Below are positions 10,342-21,700 of a stretch of DNA of 64,000 bases, piece after piece. The DNA is taken from the NCBI GenBank assembly GCA_964575025.1, contig CAZNPV010000021.1, positions 1 to 64,000 on the forward strand, written 5' to 3'. The notes under the pieces were generated by a model. The model worked only from the letters and a program-made list of their open reading frames with translations, was not told where the DNA came from and did not search any database. Source of the DNA: JABMQB01 sp964575025 (GTDB lineage: Bacteria; Bacteroidota; Bacteroidia; Bacteroidales; Prolixibacteraceae). The translations under genes were made by a program, and so were the position numbers. Positions within the stretch are counted from its first letter, which is position 1; the number at the start of each line of letters is the position of its first letter.

Positions 10342-10400
10342 CTTTTTTTCTTTAATACGGTTTCTAATTCCTCTTTTTCCGAACAAATTTCGTTAGCTGA

Positions 10401-13400
10401 TTACAGGTTCATGGTTATTCCAACAAAATAATTTCTGGTGAGGGGCAGCACCCCATTGTCGATGCCCTGGTACAGAATGTCGTTTTTCACCGATACTTCC
10501 GGATCACGGCCCAAATAATTTGTAAGGGTAAACAGGTTGTTAGCCGAGATCCACACGTTAAGGCCTTTTATCACAGTGCTTTTTAAAGGAACGGTGTAGC
10601 CCAGAGACAATGTTTTAAAACGCAGGTACGATCCGTCTTCAATCCATCGGTCAGAGAACCTTGCATTGCCCATCGGGTCCAGGTAAGCCACCCCGGGCTG
10701 AGTGGTTTGCTGGCCTTCGTAAAACCATCGGTTCAGCATTGCCGTGGTTTGGTTCATAAATAAACTTCCCGATTCGAGCTCAGCGCGCAGGGCATTGTAA
10801 AGGTCGTTTCCGTAAGAATAGGTAAAAAATAGTTCCAGGGTAAAATTCATGAAAACGATCTTGCTGTTGAACGAGCCGTAAAAGTCGGGATTCGGATCGC
10901 CAATTACCTGGCGGTCGTTATCATCGATGATGCCATCTTTATGGAAATCGTTGAAATGCATGTCACCGGCTTTGAAAAAATGCGAAACCCCGTTTTCGTC
11001 GATCCGTCTGAGGTTTGCATCTTTGGCAGTCTTTTCGTCGGTAAAAACTCCGAGGGTTTTGTACCCGTAAAAGACACCGGACGGATGTCCGACCGAGGTC
11101 AGAATATCGGCTCCGTATAGCGTTGTGATGTAATCCCCTTCGGGTAAGGATTCAATTTTGTTTGTATAATGTCCGACACTGGCTCCGAATTCCCATTTGA
11201 GCGCACTGAGATTAATCAGTTTCAAATCGGCTGAGAGCTCAAATCCTTTGTTTGACAATTCTCCGCCATTGCCCCAGTAATTGCCGTTACCTGCCACTTC
11301 AGGCAATGGTTTCAGGAACAGCAGGTTGTTGGTTTTGTTGCTGTAGAGATCTGCCGTCAAGGCCAAACGGTCGTTGAAAAGAATGGCATCTGCGCCAAGG
11401 CTTGCTTTGGCTGTGGTTTCCCACTGAATTTCGGTATTTCCGATGTTTGCTAAAATTAACCCATTGGCCCGGTCCATATACCGTGCTGACTCGAGATAAG
11501 CACTCCAGGCATAGGGATCGATATCGTCGTTTCCTGAAAAGCCATAACCGACACGCAGTTTCAGCCAGTTGATGGCATTTACATGCGCCATGAATTCTTC
11601 GGAAGAGAGCAACCAGGCTGCATGGACTGAAGGGAAAACAGCCCAACTACGATCGAACAACCGGAAGCCACCCCGGGTTTCGTGCCCGAAACGGGAAGAT
11701 GCATCCACGGCTGTAGAAGCAGACAGAAAATAGCGATTGTCGAAATTGTAATCCACCAACAAGTAATTGGATACCGATTTTATGCGGTTGCTGACGCCTC
11801 TTGTGCTTCTGATGATTTGGTCCAGCAGGTTTCTTTTCTGGTCGGACCCTGAATTGTGCCCTTCTCCGTAATCCGCTTCAAAATGGTTGGAAATGTAACG
11901 AATGCCTGCCATCGCTTTAATATGGTGAACAACTTTGAGCTGTTTTTCAAACTTCAATTGTGTGTCATCAAACAGGGCAACGTTACGCATTATCTGGCTT
12001 TTGAAAACGTTTTCCGAGATTCCAATGCCAGGAAGCTCCCGGTCGGGCACGCCAACCATCGGGCTGTAATAGGTTTCCTTGAACTTGTCGACGGCATAGT
12101 CAAACTGCGTACTCAGAGACCACGCAGGCGAGAGCGTAAATTCCGGTTTGAATCCAATCGAAAGGCGGTAATGCTTATTCGTATTCAATGCATTTGCGAT
12201 AACGGCAGTCGGGTTACCTATACTGAATTCGTCGGCGTCCTCCAGGTCTGTAGTCAGCGTTCCCGTTGGGGTGTAAGAATACGGACTTAAGAAAGGAGCT
12301 TTTACCATAGCCAGGAAAGTGGGTGAGGTATAGGGATTGATGCCGTCATCGAGTACGGTTCGGTCAATGCTGGTATATCCCATATTCATCCCGAGTTTTA
12401 TGTTCTCCGTAAGAAAAAAGTCGGCATTGGTACGGCTGTTCAGGCGTTGCAGACCGGTTGTTTTAACCATGCTTTTATTCCCGGTATACCCCAGTGAAAA
12501 GTAGTAAAGGGCCTTGTCGTCCCCACCGCTTACACCGATGTTGTAACTATGGGTAAAGCCTTGCTGATATACTTCATCGTCCCAGTTGGTATTATTGTGG
12601 TACGTTTGATAGGTAATCGAGGTTGGATCGTCATTTAAAAAAGGCATTTCGTTGATTTCCTCAAAAGTCAGATCGGTTGTTCCCAAAAGATCCGTGGTGT
12701 AAATACGGAACGGATCGCTATCCATCATGGGCAGAGAGGATGTTTTTTCGGTCAGTCCGCCAAAGGCATTAAAAACGATCCGGGTAGCCAGATCCACTCC
12801 CCGTTTGGTTTTGATAACGATTACCCCATTGCTGCCTTTGGAACCGTAGATCGATGTTCCGTCTTTGATTACAGCAACGCTCTCGATGTCGCTCATGTCG
12901 ATATCGTTCAGCGGATTGTTGAAAAACCCGTCGTGAACCGACTGTATGTCAAAATAGTTGTTCCAGACAACTCCGTCGACAACAAAAAGAGGTTGTGCGT
13001 TCATGTTTACCGAATTTAATCCCCGGATAAACAAACTGGCCCCCAAGCCACGGTTTCCTGACCGGCTCATTGCGCGTATATTGTTTCCCATCCTGGTCTG
13101 GATCGCATTGTCAACCGAAAGAAAAACAGGATAACCCATATCGTGCGTACCATAGGAGGAATGAACGGCGTACGTGGAACGGAACGGACCGGAAATACCT
13201 TCAATTTCTTTGTATACATCCCGGTATACCTCTGAATAAAGATCGATCTCAAGGCTTTTTCTTCCCCGTACCGGGATTTCGCGTTGGTTGTAATCGAAAG
13301 CAATAACGATTAATACTTCTCCCGGAGAACTGACTTCGATCTCGAAATTTCCCTTTTCATCGGTAGTGGTGGCTGACTTGTAGTTCTGTGAACGGATCTG

Positions 13401-13643
13401 AGCAGCAACGATGGGTTGCCGGGTTTTTGCATCCCGAACTATACCTTTCACCGTATATACCGATGTGTCGACTTCCTGTTTCGTTTCCGTAACCGCAGGA
13501 ACAAGAACTCCTGTTGAATCGGGTTGACCATGCACCATGGTGCTGGCTGCCAACATTCCGGTTATCAAGATCGAACGCAGAAATCTTCGTAAGAAGTGAT
13601 TCCTCATTGTATTTTGTAATTTGATATCTCTGTTCATTTTCAT
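10401..13643 (-). CDS. SusC/RagA-family TonB-dependent outer-membrane transporter (pair 2)
   Basis: 1080 residues. Signal sequence (the ATG at 13607 would give the most compact one), a CarboxypepD-regulatory-like beta-sandwich (about 62-130, YTVKGIVRDAKTRQPI), a plug domain (about 150-290; LFIRGLNSVNMN, PLFVVDGVVWNN, SIYGSKGSNGVIVIKTKRG) and a long 22-strand barrel ending with a C-terminal aromatic-rich strand (NYFVGITMNL). It imports the ligand captured by its SusD partner, driven by TonB. The pre-plug region lacks an STN domain, so it is not itself an anti-sigma-signalling receptor. It follows FAS1 lipoprotein 3 by 18 bp in the operon. Confidence 0.92.
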   Translation of the reverse strand: MKMNRDIKLQNTMRNHFLRRFLRSILITGMLAASTMVHGQPDSTGVLVPAVTETKQEVDTSVYTVKGIVRDAKTRQPIVAAQIRSQNYKSATTTDEKGNFEIEVSSPGEVLIVIAFDYNQREIPVRGRKSLEIDLYSEVYRDVYKEIEGISGPFRSTYAVHSSYGTHDMGYPVFLSVDNAIQTRMGNNIRAMSRSGNRGLGASLFIRGLNSVNMNAQPLFVVDGVVWNNYFDIQSVHDGFFNNPLNDIDMSDIESVAVIKDGTSIYGSKGSNGVIVIKTKRGVDLATRIVFNAFGGLTEKTSSLPMMDSDPFRIYTTDLLGTTDLTFEEINEMPFLNDDPTSITYQTYHNNTNWDDEVYQQGFTHSYNIGVSGGDDKALYYFSLGYTGNKSMVKTTGLQRLNSRTNADFFLTENIKLGMNMGYTSIDRTVLDDGINPYTSPTFLAMVKAPFLSPYSYTPTGTLTTDLEDADEFSIGNPTAVIANALNTNKHYRLSIGFKPEFTLSPAWSLSTQFDYAVDKFKETYYSPMVGVPDRELPGIGISENVFKSQIMRNVALFDDTQLKFEKQLKVVHHIKAMAGIRYISNHFEADYGEGHNSGSDQKRNLLDQIIRSTRGVSNRIKSVSNYLLVDYNFDNRYFLSASTAVDASSRFGHETRGGFRLFDRSWAVFPSVHAAWLLSSEEFMAHVNAINWLKLRVGYGFSGNDDIDPYAWSAYLESARYMDRANGLILANIGNTEIQWETTAKASLGADAILFNDRLALTADLYSNKTNNLLFLKPLPEVAGNGNYWGNGGELSNKGFELSADLKLINLSALKWEFGASVGHYTNKIESLPEGDYITTLYGADILTSVGHPSGVFYGYKTLGVFTDEKTAKDANLRRIDENGVSHFFKAGDMHFNDFHKDGIIDDNDRQVIGDPNPDFYGSFNSKIVFMNFTLELFFTYSYGNDLYNALRAELESGSLFMNQTTAMLNRWFYEGQQTTQPGVAYLDPMGNARFSDRWIEDGSYLRFKTLSLGYTVPLKSTVIKGLNVWISANNLFTLTNYLGRDPEVSVKNDILYQGIDNGVLPLTRNYFVGITMNL

Positions 13644-13661
13644 CTTTGCTGTTTTTTGAAC

Positions 13662-15200
13662 CTATTCCAGGACAGGTTCTAAAATGATACAATCGATACG
13701 CATGGTGCGGCTGAAGTCACCCGACTGTTCTTCCTGCGTTGTCACGTCGCTGCTAACTTCCAGTTTTACGGCTACTCTGTCATAATCTGCATCAATTATG
13801 TTGGCATATTCAAAGTCAAACTGATCCACAAACATTTTCGTGAAGGTTTCCGGATCCGTTGTGTTGTTCCCGGGTGTAAATCGTTTGATGAATGTACTGC
13901 CGCTCTGTCGTCTGATGTATGTGAGCTGAAACTTTGCCTTTGTTGGTGTGAGATTGTTGGGGTCCACTATTTTGGCAGGTACGAACACACAGTATATGTT
14001 GTATTTTGTTGAAAGCGTATTGGGAATCGAAAATTCAACGGCCGGTTCAGTTGAAGCAGGATCAACCAGGATATAGTAGTTATTGGAAGCAGTGAATTCT
14101 GTTCCAAAACTGGATCGAGTAAAAATATTGCTACCTGTATTGGTTCTCCCCATGGAATTTTCTGCTTCTACTCTGATTTCCCTGTAAAATGAGGCAGTAT
14201 CTGCGAAAGGCATTTGAGGGGTAACATACGCAAGACCGTTACTGAGCGATTCATATTCAAGGCCTTTAAACAGTTCCCGGGGATTGTAGAATGTGTTTCC
14301 ATAGGTTGATGTAAGCGAGTAGAGTTTCTCAGGTTCGCTGATCCGGTCACGGTAAAGCATATCCTGAATGATGGTAAAGCGGGTCAGGTCCCTCTGGCGT
14401 GTAGTACTGCCGGCGTCATTTGGAAAATTGAAATACCCTACTATTCTTGAATAGGCCTCCTCCCAGGCAGTGTTGTCCGGCATGATGGCAGTGTAGATGC
14501 TGTCTTCCACGTCGATGGATCCCAGTCTGTCCAATACCGGATTCCAGATCACAAACACGCTGTCGTAAATTACCTGCCCCTCTTCATTTGCCCCGATCTC
14601 GATACTGTTCTCAGCATCAAAAACCTTTTTCGACTGGCCGTAAATATATTCGCGCAACGAGTCCACCCCGGCCGTCTCTCCCAGGTATTCCCAAAGGTTG
14701 TACACATAAGGGGCATAGCCGTCGATTACATGGATCAACCCGTTTTTTGCCGGCTGATCTGCTTTGGTAACATAGTTCTCTCCAAAGATAGTTCCCTGTT
14801 GGTCTCTGGTAAAACGTATATATTTGCCGTTCAGCATCCGGATAAAGGAAGTATCGATTCCGGAAGTTGTGAACCTGCTGCGGGTTATGTGGTTCTGAAC
14901 AATTTTCTTCACCCGTTCGGTGTCGGTCATATCAAAACCACTCAGCGCATTGTTTGTCGGGGTCCAAACGGTGTAGGACTGTGAAGCATTCAGAAAATCA
15001 TCGTAACCGGTTGCTTCCAGTATGCCGGAAAAAGTGCTTAGTTCCGGTTGCTCTTTTATATATTCGGTCACCGTTTTGTTGGGAAGATCAAAAGAACCTT
15101 CATCGTAGTGATCGTCCCATTCCTTTGTACAGGCCGCAGTCAGCAACACAACGATCAAAGCCGGGAGGGAAACGAAGCCCTTTACATGTTTGTATCTCAT
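13662..15200 (-). CDS. FAS1 (fasciclin) domain surface lipoprotein 3
   Basis: About 512 residues; ATG at 15200 preferred, with another at 15212. A lipobox (LLTAAC) is followed by an acidic TKEWDD stretch like Bacteroidetes surface-export signals. The first FAS1 module covers about 40-165 (TVTEYIKEQPELSTFSGIL, YTVWTPTNNAL, GLIHVIDGYAP). A second, degenerate FAS1-like module with YTAIMPDNTAW spans about 170-340. The last 160 residues are beta-rich and may be a binding module. FAS1 domains mediate adhesion to glycans and proteins; here the gene is locked between another FAS1 lipoprotein and a SusCD pair, so a surface glycan-binding protein that feeds the transporter (SGBP role) is inferred. Confidence 0.85.
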   Translation of the reverse strand: MRYKHVKGFVSLPALIVVLLTAACTKEWDDHYDEGSFDLPNKTVTEYIKEQPELSTFSGILEATGYDDFLNASQSYTVWTPTNNALSGFDMTDTERVKKIVQNHITRSRFTTSGIDTSFIRMLNGKYIRFTRDQQGTIFGENYVTKADQPAKNGLIHVIDGYAPYVYNLWEYLGETAGVDSLREYIYGQSKKVFDAENSIEIGANEEGQVIYDSVFVIWNPVLDRLGSIDVEDSIYTAIMPDNTAWEEAYSRIVGYFNFPNDAGSTTRQRDLTRFTIIQDMLYRDRISEPEKLYSLTSTYGNTFYNPRELFKGLEYESLSNGLAYVTPQMPFADTASFYREIRVEAENSMGRTNTGSNIFTRSSFGTEFTASNNYYILVDPASTEPAVEFSIPNTLSTKYNIYCVFVPAKIVDPNNLTPTKAKFQLTYIRRQSGSTFIKRFTPGNNTTDPETFTKMFVDQFDFEYANIIDADYDRVAVKLEVSSDVTTQEEQSGDFSRTMRIDCIILEPVLE

Positions 15201-15229
15201 TTTCAATTGCATTTCATTCGTTTCAATTT

Positions 15230-17203
15230 CTAATAAATATCTTCGTATTCCAATACTTCAAGCGGAACAAACTCCAGGTAGTCGAACATAAATTCACCCG
15301 ATTTCACCGCTTTTACTGAAAAGATATGGGTACTGAATTCGTTAAAGGTATAAATACCCAGAATCCGTCGAAGAACATCTTCGCTCATGCGTGCGCTGGC
15401 TCCGGTATACCACCATTCTGCAACCACCGTATAACTGGCAGGACCTTTCATGTAACCCCGATTGCGCATTGCTTTATCGTTTTCGAACCCTTCCGGGTCC
15501 CGTGCATCGGTGCCCGGATATTCATACCCAATATCCGGGTCGTTGGCATACAGACGCAGGTCAAGGGGAATCCCCGTAGGGACGCCATCCCAGTATAATT
15601 GTGCCACACCGCGCAAGTGGGTAGGCTGATAACCAAAGCGAACTTCGTAGGTTCCCGGAGGAATGGGAAGTGTAGTAATTTCAAAATCGTATAACCCTTG
15701 CAGCCACAGTTCGTCTCCCTGGTAATCCATGAACCGGTCATCCGCATTAAAGTATCTGACCGAAGTCGTTGCGGAAGCCTTAATCCGGTCAACATATCCA
15801 TTCTGGATAATCCAGTGTTCTGAATATAAACCACCCCCGATGTGAGAATTCCCAATGCGAATGTTGTTGTTAACAAACTCGGGAAAGAAACTGGCAACAT
15901 CCATTCTCAGTCGCTTGGTAGAAATCATTCGCTCCACATTGGCATCATACACCAGGATATTGTCAATCTCGTGATAAACCCCGTTCAATGCATCGTTATC
16001 GAAATTCTCGGTTAAACGAATTGCCTGTCCGGTTTCTTCGATCATGTTAAAGATATTGTATTCATTTGTTGTACGAAGCGTACGAACTTCCAGTAACGTA
16101 TTGGGACACAAGGTTTCAAGGTATTCGTACATATCCACGACCTTTACCGAGTGGGTTTCCCCGGTTGATTCATAATTCATTCCCGTATTGTCGTATTTCT
16201 CAATAAAAAGCCTCATGGGTACCTTTTTGTTGAGCAAATGATACGCTATAAACCGGTTCAGACTGTTTTTCCTGTCTGTCACATCGGTTATGGAGGCATC
16301 TTCGGGATACATTTCATCGTATACTTCTTTTGCATAGGCTTTCAGGTCATTCAGATTCTGAATGCCATTATCGGCATAGGTTGCATTGCTCTCCATCAAA
16401 GCGGTGAATCCATATTTTCTTTCCCGCGGAACGCGGACTTTTGCATAGTTATATATTTCATCTGAATTTTCCCGTGAAACATATTCCGGATCAGGTACAT
16501 AGCTCTCATCTTTGGTCAATGATATATGGGAATCGAGGCCGGTTGCCTCCAGGGCTTCAAAAAAGAGGGAAAAGTTTTCATCATTGGATATAGCCTCCAC
16601 CAGGGTATTCTCGGTAGGAGATACTACTTCACTGATCGCATGGATGACTCCGTTATGCGCCTCTATATCCTTTTCCGTAATTTTCGAAGTTGTATTTATC
16701 GTGTACACCAGACCGGATTCATCCGAAGAAATCCCAATATCCACATAACGGCCACTCATGGTTTGTTTCGTTAAGAACCCTTCAATAAAATCATCGGTTG
16801 TTATGGTAAAGTCCTTAATAATATGATCATACGCGATTTTCTTCAATGCATCAATCGGAAAATCATCCGCAGCGTTTTTTTCTTTGCTTTGGTAAAACCG
16901 GATCATAGCCTCGTTATCAGGCAGAAAACAGGTATAATCACCGTATGCATTCAGCAATCCCATCACTCCTGTTGTGTCCAGGATATGCGTAAATTCGGAA
17001 TACGTCTCAGGACGATTTTTGATATACTGGCCAACGGTTTCTCCGGTGAACGTATAATAATACTCGCCAACATCATCGCTGTTACAGGCTGGAAACAGGA
17101 ATAGCATTGTCGTGAATACGATGGTTGACCATAAAATTCCTTTGCCCCGTACTTTTGCTGTCCTGTTGTGGAAGATTGAATGATTTGTTTTATAGATTTT
17201 CAT
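15230..17203 (-). CDS. FAS1 (fasciclin) domain surface lipoprotein 2 with beta-rich C-terminal domain
   Basis: 657 residues. Lipoprotein signal with lipobox LFPAC (Cys40) followed by NSDD, resembling the acidic surface-export signal of Bacteroidetes. Two FAS1 modules: about 50-195 (TVGQYIKNRPETYSEF, YTCFLPDNEAM, GVIHAISEVVSP) and about 198-430 (TLVEAISNDENFSLFFEAL, GVYHEIDNILVY). Residues 435-657 form a non-FAS1 domain with GTYEVRFGYQP and VAQLYWDGVPTG, looking like a carbohydrate-binding beta-sandwich. The gene lies 22 bp after SusD 1 and 17 bp before FAS1 lipoprotein 3. Role inferred as outer-leaflet binding protein of the locus. Confidence 0.85.
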   Translation of the reverse strand: MKIYKTNHSIFHNRTAKVRGKGILWSTIVFTTMLFLFPACNSDDVGEYYYTFTGETVGQYIKNRPETYSEFTHILDTTGVMGLLNAYGDYTCFLPDNEAMIRFYQSKEKNAADDFPIDALKKIAYDHIIKDFTITTDDFIEGFLTKQTMSGRYVDIGISSDESGLVYTINTTSKITEKDIEAHNGVIHAISEVVSPTENTLVEAISNDENFSLFFEALEATGLDSHISLTKDESYVPDPEYVSRENSDEIYNYAKVRVPRERKYGFTALMESNATYADNGIQNLNDLKAYAKEVYDEMYPEDASITDVTDRKNSLNRFIAYHLLNKKVPMRLFIEKYDNTGMNYESTGETHSVKVVDMYEYLETLCPNTLLEVRTLRTTNEYNIFNMIEETGQAIRLTENFDNDALNGVYHEIDNILVYDANVERMISTKRLRMDVASFFPEFVNNNIRIGNSHIGGGLYSEHWIIQNGYVDRIKASATTSVRYFNADDRFMDYQGDELWLQGLYDFEITTLPIPPGTYEVRFGYQPTHLRGVAQLYWDGVPTGIPLDLRLYANDPDIGYEYPGTDARDPEGFENDKAMRNRGYMKGPASYTVVAEWWYTGASARMSEDVLRRILGIYTFNEFSTHIFSVKAVKSGEFMFDYLEFVPLEVLEYEDIY

Positions 17204-17225
17204 GTTTTAATTTTTACGGATTATC

Positions 17226-18788
17226 CTATTCCTTGTCGGTAACCTTATAAAATTCATTTTGCACCAGCGCACTGTTTGCCTTTAATTCATCGGTATGTAC
17301 CGGCAAATACAAAGCATCCATGACCGACATTTTTGTAGATTGAAGCGAAGTCCCTCCGGTGAATTTTTTTGTTACAAAGCTCAGCAGCGGTGCCGGCGAA
17401 TCTACGCGTCGCGCCATGCGCATCAGGTCGAACCAGCGTTTTCCTTCGAACATCAGTTCGCGCTGGCGCTCTCTCATGTACAATTCATCGAGTTTAAGCT
17501 TTGAAGTGTAATTATCAGCGATCAACCCTTGTTCATCTTCTTCGGTATTGGATCTCATGTAAATGGTGTTGATCAGTTCAACGGCTTCTGTCGTGTTGGT
17601 TTCGAGTTGGATCAGTGCTTCGGCTTTCATGAGGTAAATTTCTGAAAGGCGGTAAACGATCCAGTTAGCCGTTACATTTCGGTAATAATAGGTGCTGACC
17701 TCAGTGGTGGGATCTTCCTTTCGGCTGGCACCGGCATATTTGAATACATAATATTTGTCGCCCCCGGTTTCCTGGCGCAGAAAATCTTTCTCACGCAGGT
17801 CTTCGCTGCTCTCTTTGCTGCTGCCTGTAATGTAGTTGAAGGGGCTGAATTTCCCGGTTACCAATACCCCGGGGAAACTCCATTGACCGGCCGTGTTCCC
17901 GACATCTCCGTAATAGTCGCGTACCACCCAGTTGAACATCTGGTCGTCGTCAAACTGCAACTCAAAGATGCTCTCTTTGGAATTTCCCTGGTAAAAAACA
18001 TTGGGAATTACCTTTTCGCCGGATTCAAGTTCCAGATCAGAATTGGGATCGTTCAGGATCTGATCGCATATTTCAATGCATTGGCTGTATTTCTCCCTCC
18101 AAAGGCAGATATCAGCCAGGAGTGCTCTTACGGCGTTGGTAGTGATCCTTCCTTTTGTATATTCGGTGGTTTCATAGGTATCACGCGAATAGCGCAAAGC
18201 CGTTTGCAGATCACTCTCCAGGTTGTCGAGGATGAAATCTTCGGATGACTGAGGGATTCGGTAATCCTGTGCATCGTCGATGCTTGGTTCGTTAATCCAC
18301 GGGACTTTTTCAAATGTGCGTACCAGGTAAAAATACATTAGTGCCCGTATTGTGAGAACCTCGGACTCCATTGTATGGAGTTTCGATTCGGTGAAGTTGG
18401 CATCGAGATCAACGACTCCCGGAGCATAGTGCAAAAAGTTGTTGCAGTTGTTTATAACGGTGTAAAATGACCCCCAATGACAATATCCGTTATCCGCAGA
18501 AATATCGACGTTCAACATTTTATACATGTCGGTGGGCATGTTCCTTCCATAGGTTACATTGTCTGATCTCAGTTCACCCCAGACCAACATCCTGCTCATC
18601 ACACCTGTCTCTGTCATTGAACGGTAACAGGCGGCAAGAACCTGGTTCACCTGGCTTTCGTTTTTCCAGAAATCATCCAGTACGATTTCACTCTCGGGCC
18701 TGATGTCGAGCCAGTCGGTACAACCCGGTGATCCCATTATGAGGCCTGCTACCGATACGATGGAAATTAGTTTTTTCATCTTCATCAT
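17226..18788 (-). CDS. SusD/RagB-family surface glycan-binding lipoprotein (pair 1)
   Basis: 520 residues. Start region MMKMKKLIS has three possible ATGs (18788, 18785, 18779), all giving a lipoprotein signal with lipobox GSPGC followed by TDWLD. N-terminal SusD features (ESQVNQVLAACYRSM; SEVLTIRALMYFYLVRTF) and C-terminal ones (YLMKAEALIQL; RQRELMFEGKRWFDLMRMA) are clear. It pairs with the SusC immediately upstream, separated by a few bases. Ligand unknown. Confidence 0.92.
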   Translation of the reverse strand: MMKMKKLISIVSVAGLIMGSPGCTDWLDIRPESEIVLDDFWKNESQVNQVLAACYRSMTETGVMSRMLVWGELRSDNVTYGRNMPTDMYKMLNVDISADNGYCHWGSFYTVINNCNNFLHYAPGVVDLDANFTESKLHTMESEVLTIRALMYFYLVRTFEKVPWINEPSIDDAQDYRIPQSSEDFILDNLESDLQTALRYSRDTYETTEYTKGRITTNAVRALLADICLWREKYSQCIEICDQILNDPNSDLELESGEKVIPNVFYQGNSKESIFELQFDDDQMFNWVVRDYYGDVGNTAGQWSFPGVLVTGKFSPFNYITGSSKESSEDLREKDFLRQETGGDKYYVFKYAGASRKEDPTTEVSTYYYRNVTANWIVYRLSEIYLMKAEALIQLETNTTEAVELINTIYMRSNTEEDEQGLIADNYTSKLKLDELYMRERQRELMFEGKRWFDLMRMARRVDSPAPLLSFVTKKFTGGTSLQSTKMSVMDALYLPVHTDELKANSALVQNEFYKVTDKE

Positions 18789-18791
18789 CTT

Positions 18792-21700
18792 TTAAAATGT
18801 CACTGAAACTCCGAAAGTTGCGTCTTTCGATCGGGGTGTCGGGGAGTTATCTGTACTTACTCCAAACGAACCGTAGCCAACCTCCGGATCTACCCCTGTA
18901 TATTTTGTCAATACCCACAAGTTGTTAATCGTAAGGTAAAAGCTCACTTGATGCAACCTGTATTTATCCAGTTTTTCTTTGGGAACAGAATAGTTGAAAG
19001 TGAGGTACTTCATTCGCATAAACGAGCCATCTTCCACATAGCGGTCGCTGCCCAACCAGTTGTAACCATAGTTGTACAGTGCACGGGGCATTTCTGTTAC
19101 ATCGCCGTCTTTTCTCCATCGCCAGTTTACCGAAATACTTTGGTTGTTCAGGTAATACATATTTTCAGCATGCATTCGGGCCATGTTAACGATCTTGTTC
19201 CCGTAACGGAAATTAAAAAATGCCGTTACGGAGAGGTTTTTATAACGAATGGTAGAGCCAAAACCTCCGTTCACCTTAGGATTCGAGTTTCCCAGGTAAA
19301 CAATGTCCAGTTCATCAATATTCCCATCGCTGTTTATATCTTCATAAATAGCGTCTCCACCTCTGAATCTGTACTCATTGCTTTTGCCGTAGGCAAAATA
19401 CATCGGAAGTGGATTCTCTTCTTCATCGGTAAATACGTTTCCGTTTTCATCCCGGGCTACGGGAGCATTTTCCTGTACTCCTTCAATGTATTCATCGTAC
19501 TGGTAGACCCCTTTGTACCGGAATCCGTAAATGGATCCGTACGAATTCCCTTCCTGGATTCGTGATAAATAGGTTCCGTTTGAATAGTTATAGTCCGCAT
19601 TGTAGTTGGTCAGTATATCATCTCTCAATTCAACGATTGTGTTCACATAATTTGACAGGTTGAAGTTAAAGTCAATGGAGAAGTTTTTTCCACGGATCCC
19701 CCGGTTGGTAAAAAAATTCAATTCCCATCCATTGTTGTCCATGGTTCCCACATTCTGAACCGGGACGCTGCCGAATCCCGAAGAACTCGGAACCCCTAAG
19801 TTTTCAAACAACAAGTCCTCGGTATGTTTATTGTAAAAATTGATATCGAATAAAAGTCGATCTTCAAAGAATCCGAGGTCCATTCCAACATTGAACGATG
19901 TTGATTTTTCCCACCTCAGGTCAGCCAGACGAAGGGTTGTCGGACGGGTTGCGGGCATATCCATGTAGCTTCCGTAAGGCGAATAACGGCTGAAATGCAG
20001 GTATTCGGCTCTTGGCTGATTCCCGGTAATCCCCCAACTGGGTCGAATAGCCAGCATGCTTAACCATTTTTTTGTTGGTTGCATAAAGGATTCATCCGAA
20101 ATGATCCATTTGGCAGAAATTCCCGGAAAGTTTCCGTATTTGTAACTTTCACCGAATTTTGTACTTCCATCCCTACGAAAGGTAAGCCCCAGGATGTACC
20201 GGTCTTTGAATACATAGTGCCCCCTGAAGGTGATCGCATTCGACCGGTAGGAATAGCGACTGGAGGAAATACCTGTTGAATATCCATACGCTGAAGCATC
20301 CACTATATCGCCTGAGGGAAGATTGGTAACTCCCATACCCTGTGAAGCGCTATTTCCGGTAATGATCTGGAATGCACCCTGAACCAACAGGGAATGGTCG
20401 GGATTGAATATTTGAGGCTGCCAGGTAACTTTGTTTTCGGCCAAAACGGTTACACTTTCCGAGTCGTAGCTTTCAGCCAGATTAATGGCTCTGTCGTTCC
20501 ACGGCGCATTGGATACTTCTGCAGGCAGAAAATTGCTCATTTTATCGTTATTCACGTCGAATGATACATCGAGGTTGTATCGAAGGGTCTGAAATTCCGG
20601 ATTCATCAGGTCGTATTGTAACCTGAATATAGGTCGGATGCGGTAGTTCTTCAGGTTGTTGGTAGCCAGGTTGGCCAGTGCCACAGGGTTTCTCAAATCA
20701 CGTTGATCGGAGTGAAGGGTGGATGAACGTGAAATATTGTAATATACATCCGTGTCATTGCCTTCTAAATCCTGCTGATAAACACTTACATTCGGCATTT
20801 TTGCATAAGCTATCCCTAAAATATTGTCATAATTTCTATTGTTATCTGTATAGAAGAACGTTAATTCAGAAATAAACCTGATTCGGTCAGATACAGAATA
20901 ATCAAGGTAGGCCGTTGAGGTTATCCTGTTCATTTTCTGCCCGATGACGGTTCCTGTTTGCGTAAGAAATCCACTTGAAACCCTGTACCTTGCCCGGTCG
21001 CCACCCCCTGAAACATTGATGTAGTGGTCGTTTTTGAAACCTATTTGGGTTACTTCTTTTACCCAGTCGGTGTTGTTGTTAAAATTCTCGTATTCCGAGA
21101 ATGTCGGATCGTAGAGGAATTCGCGGACATTGGCTGCGTTTTCATCCTGTTGCGGATTGAAATACGCCTGTTTGATCATCATGGTATAATCGTCCCCATT
21201 CAGCATTTCCAGGCCTCTTGGTTGTTTTGCGGCTGTGAAACGGTACGAATACTGAACACGGGTAGGTCCCTTGGCACCTTTTTTGGTTTTGATCACCAGA
21301 ACACCGTTGGCTCCTTTCGATCCCCAAACTGCCGTTGAAGCCGCATCCTTTAATATGGTAATTTCTTCAATATCATCGGGATTGATGCTTAGCATGTTGG
21401 CATATTGTTCCTCATTTGCGGCTGCAAAATCAAATGATGCATCGATCTGAATTTCGTAGGGAATACCGTTTACCACAATGAGAGGCTGCGTATTGGCATT
21501 GATCGAAGAGGTTCCCCTGATCCTCATGGTCGCTCCCGAGCCCAGGTCGCCGGAATTGGCTACAATATCCAAACCGGCAATCCTGCCCTGAAGCGCTTCG
21601 TCGATGGATGTTACCTGAATCCCTTCAAACTCTTTGGTATTAATGGTTTGTACAGCCGTTGATAATTCTCTCTGGGGAATTTCGAAGTTTCCGTCCGATA

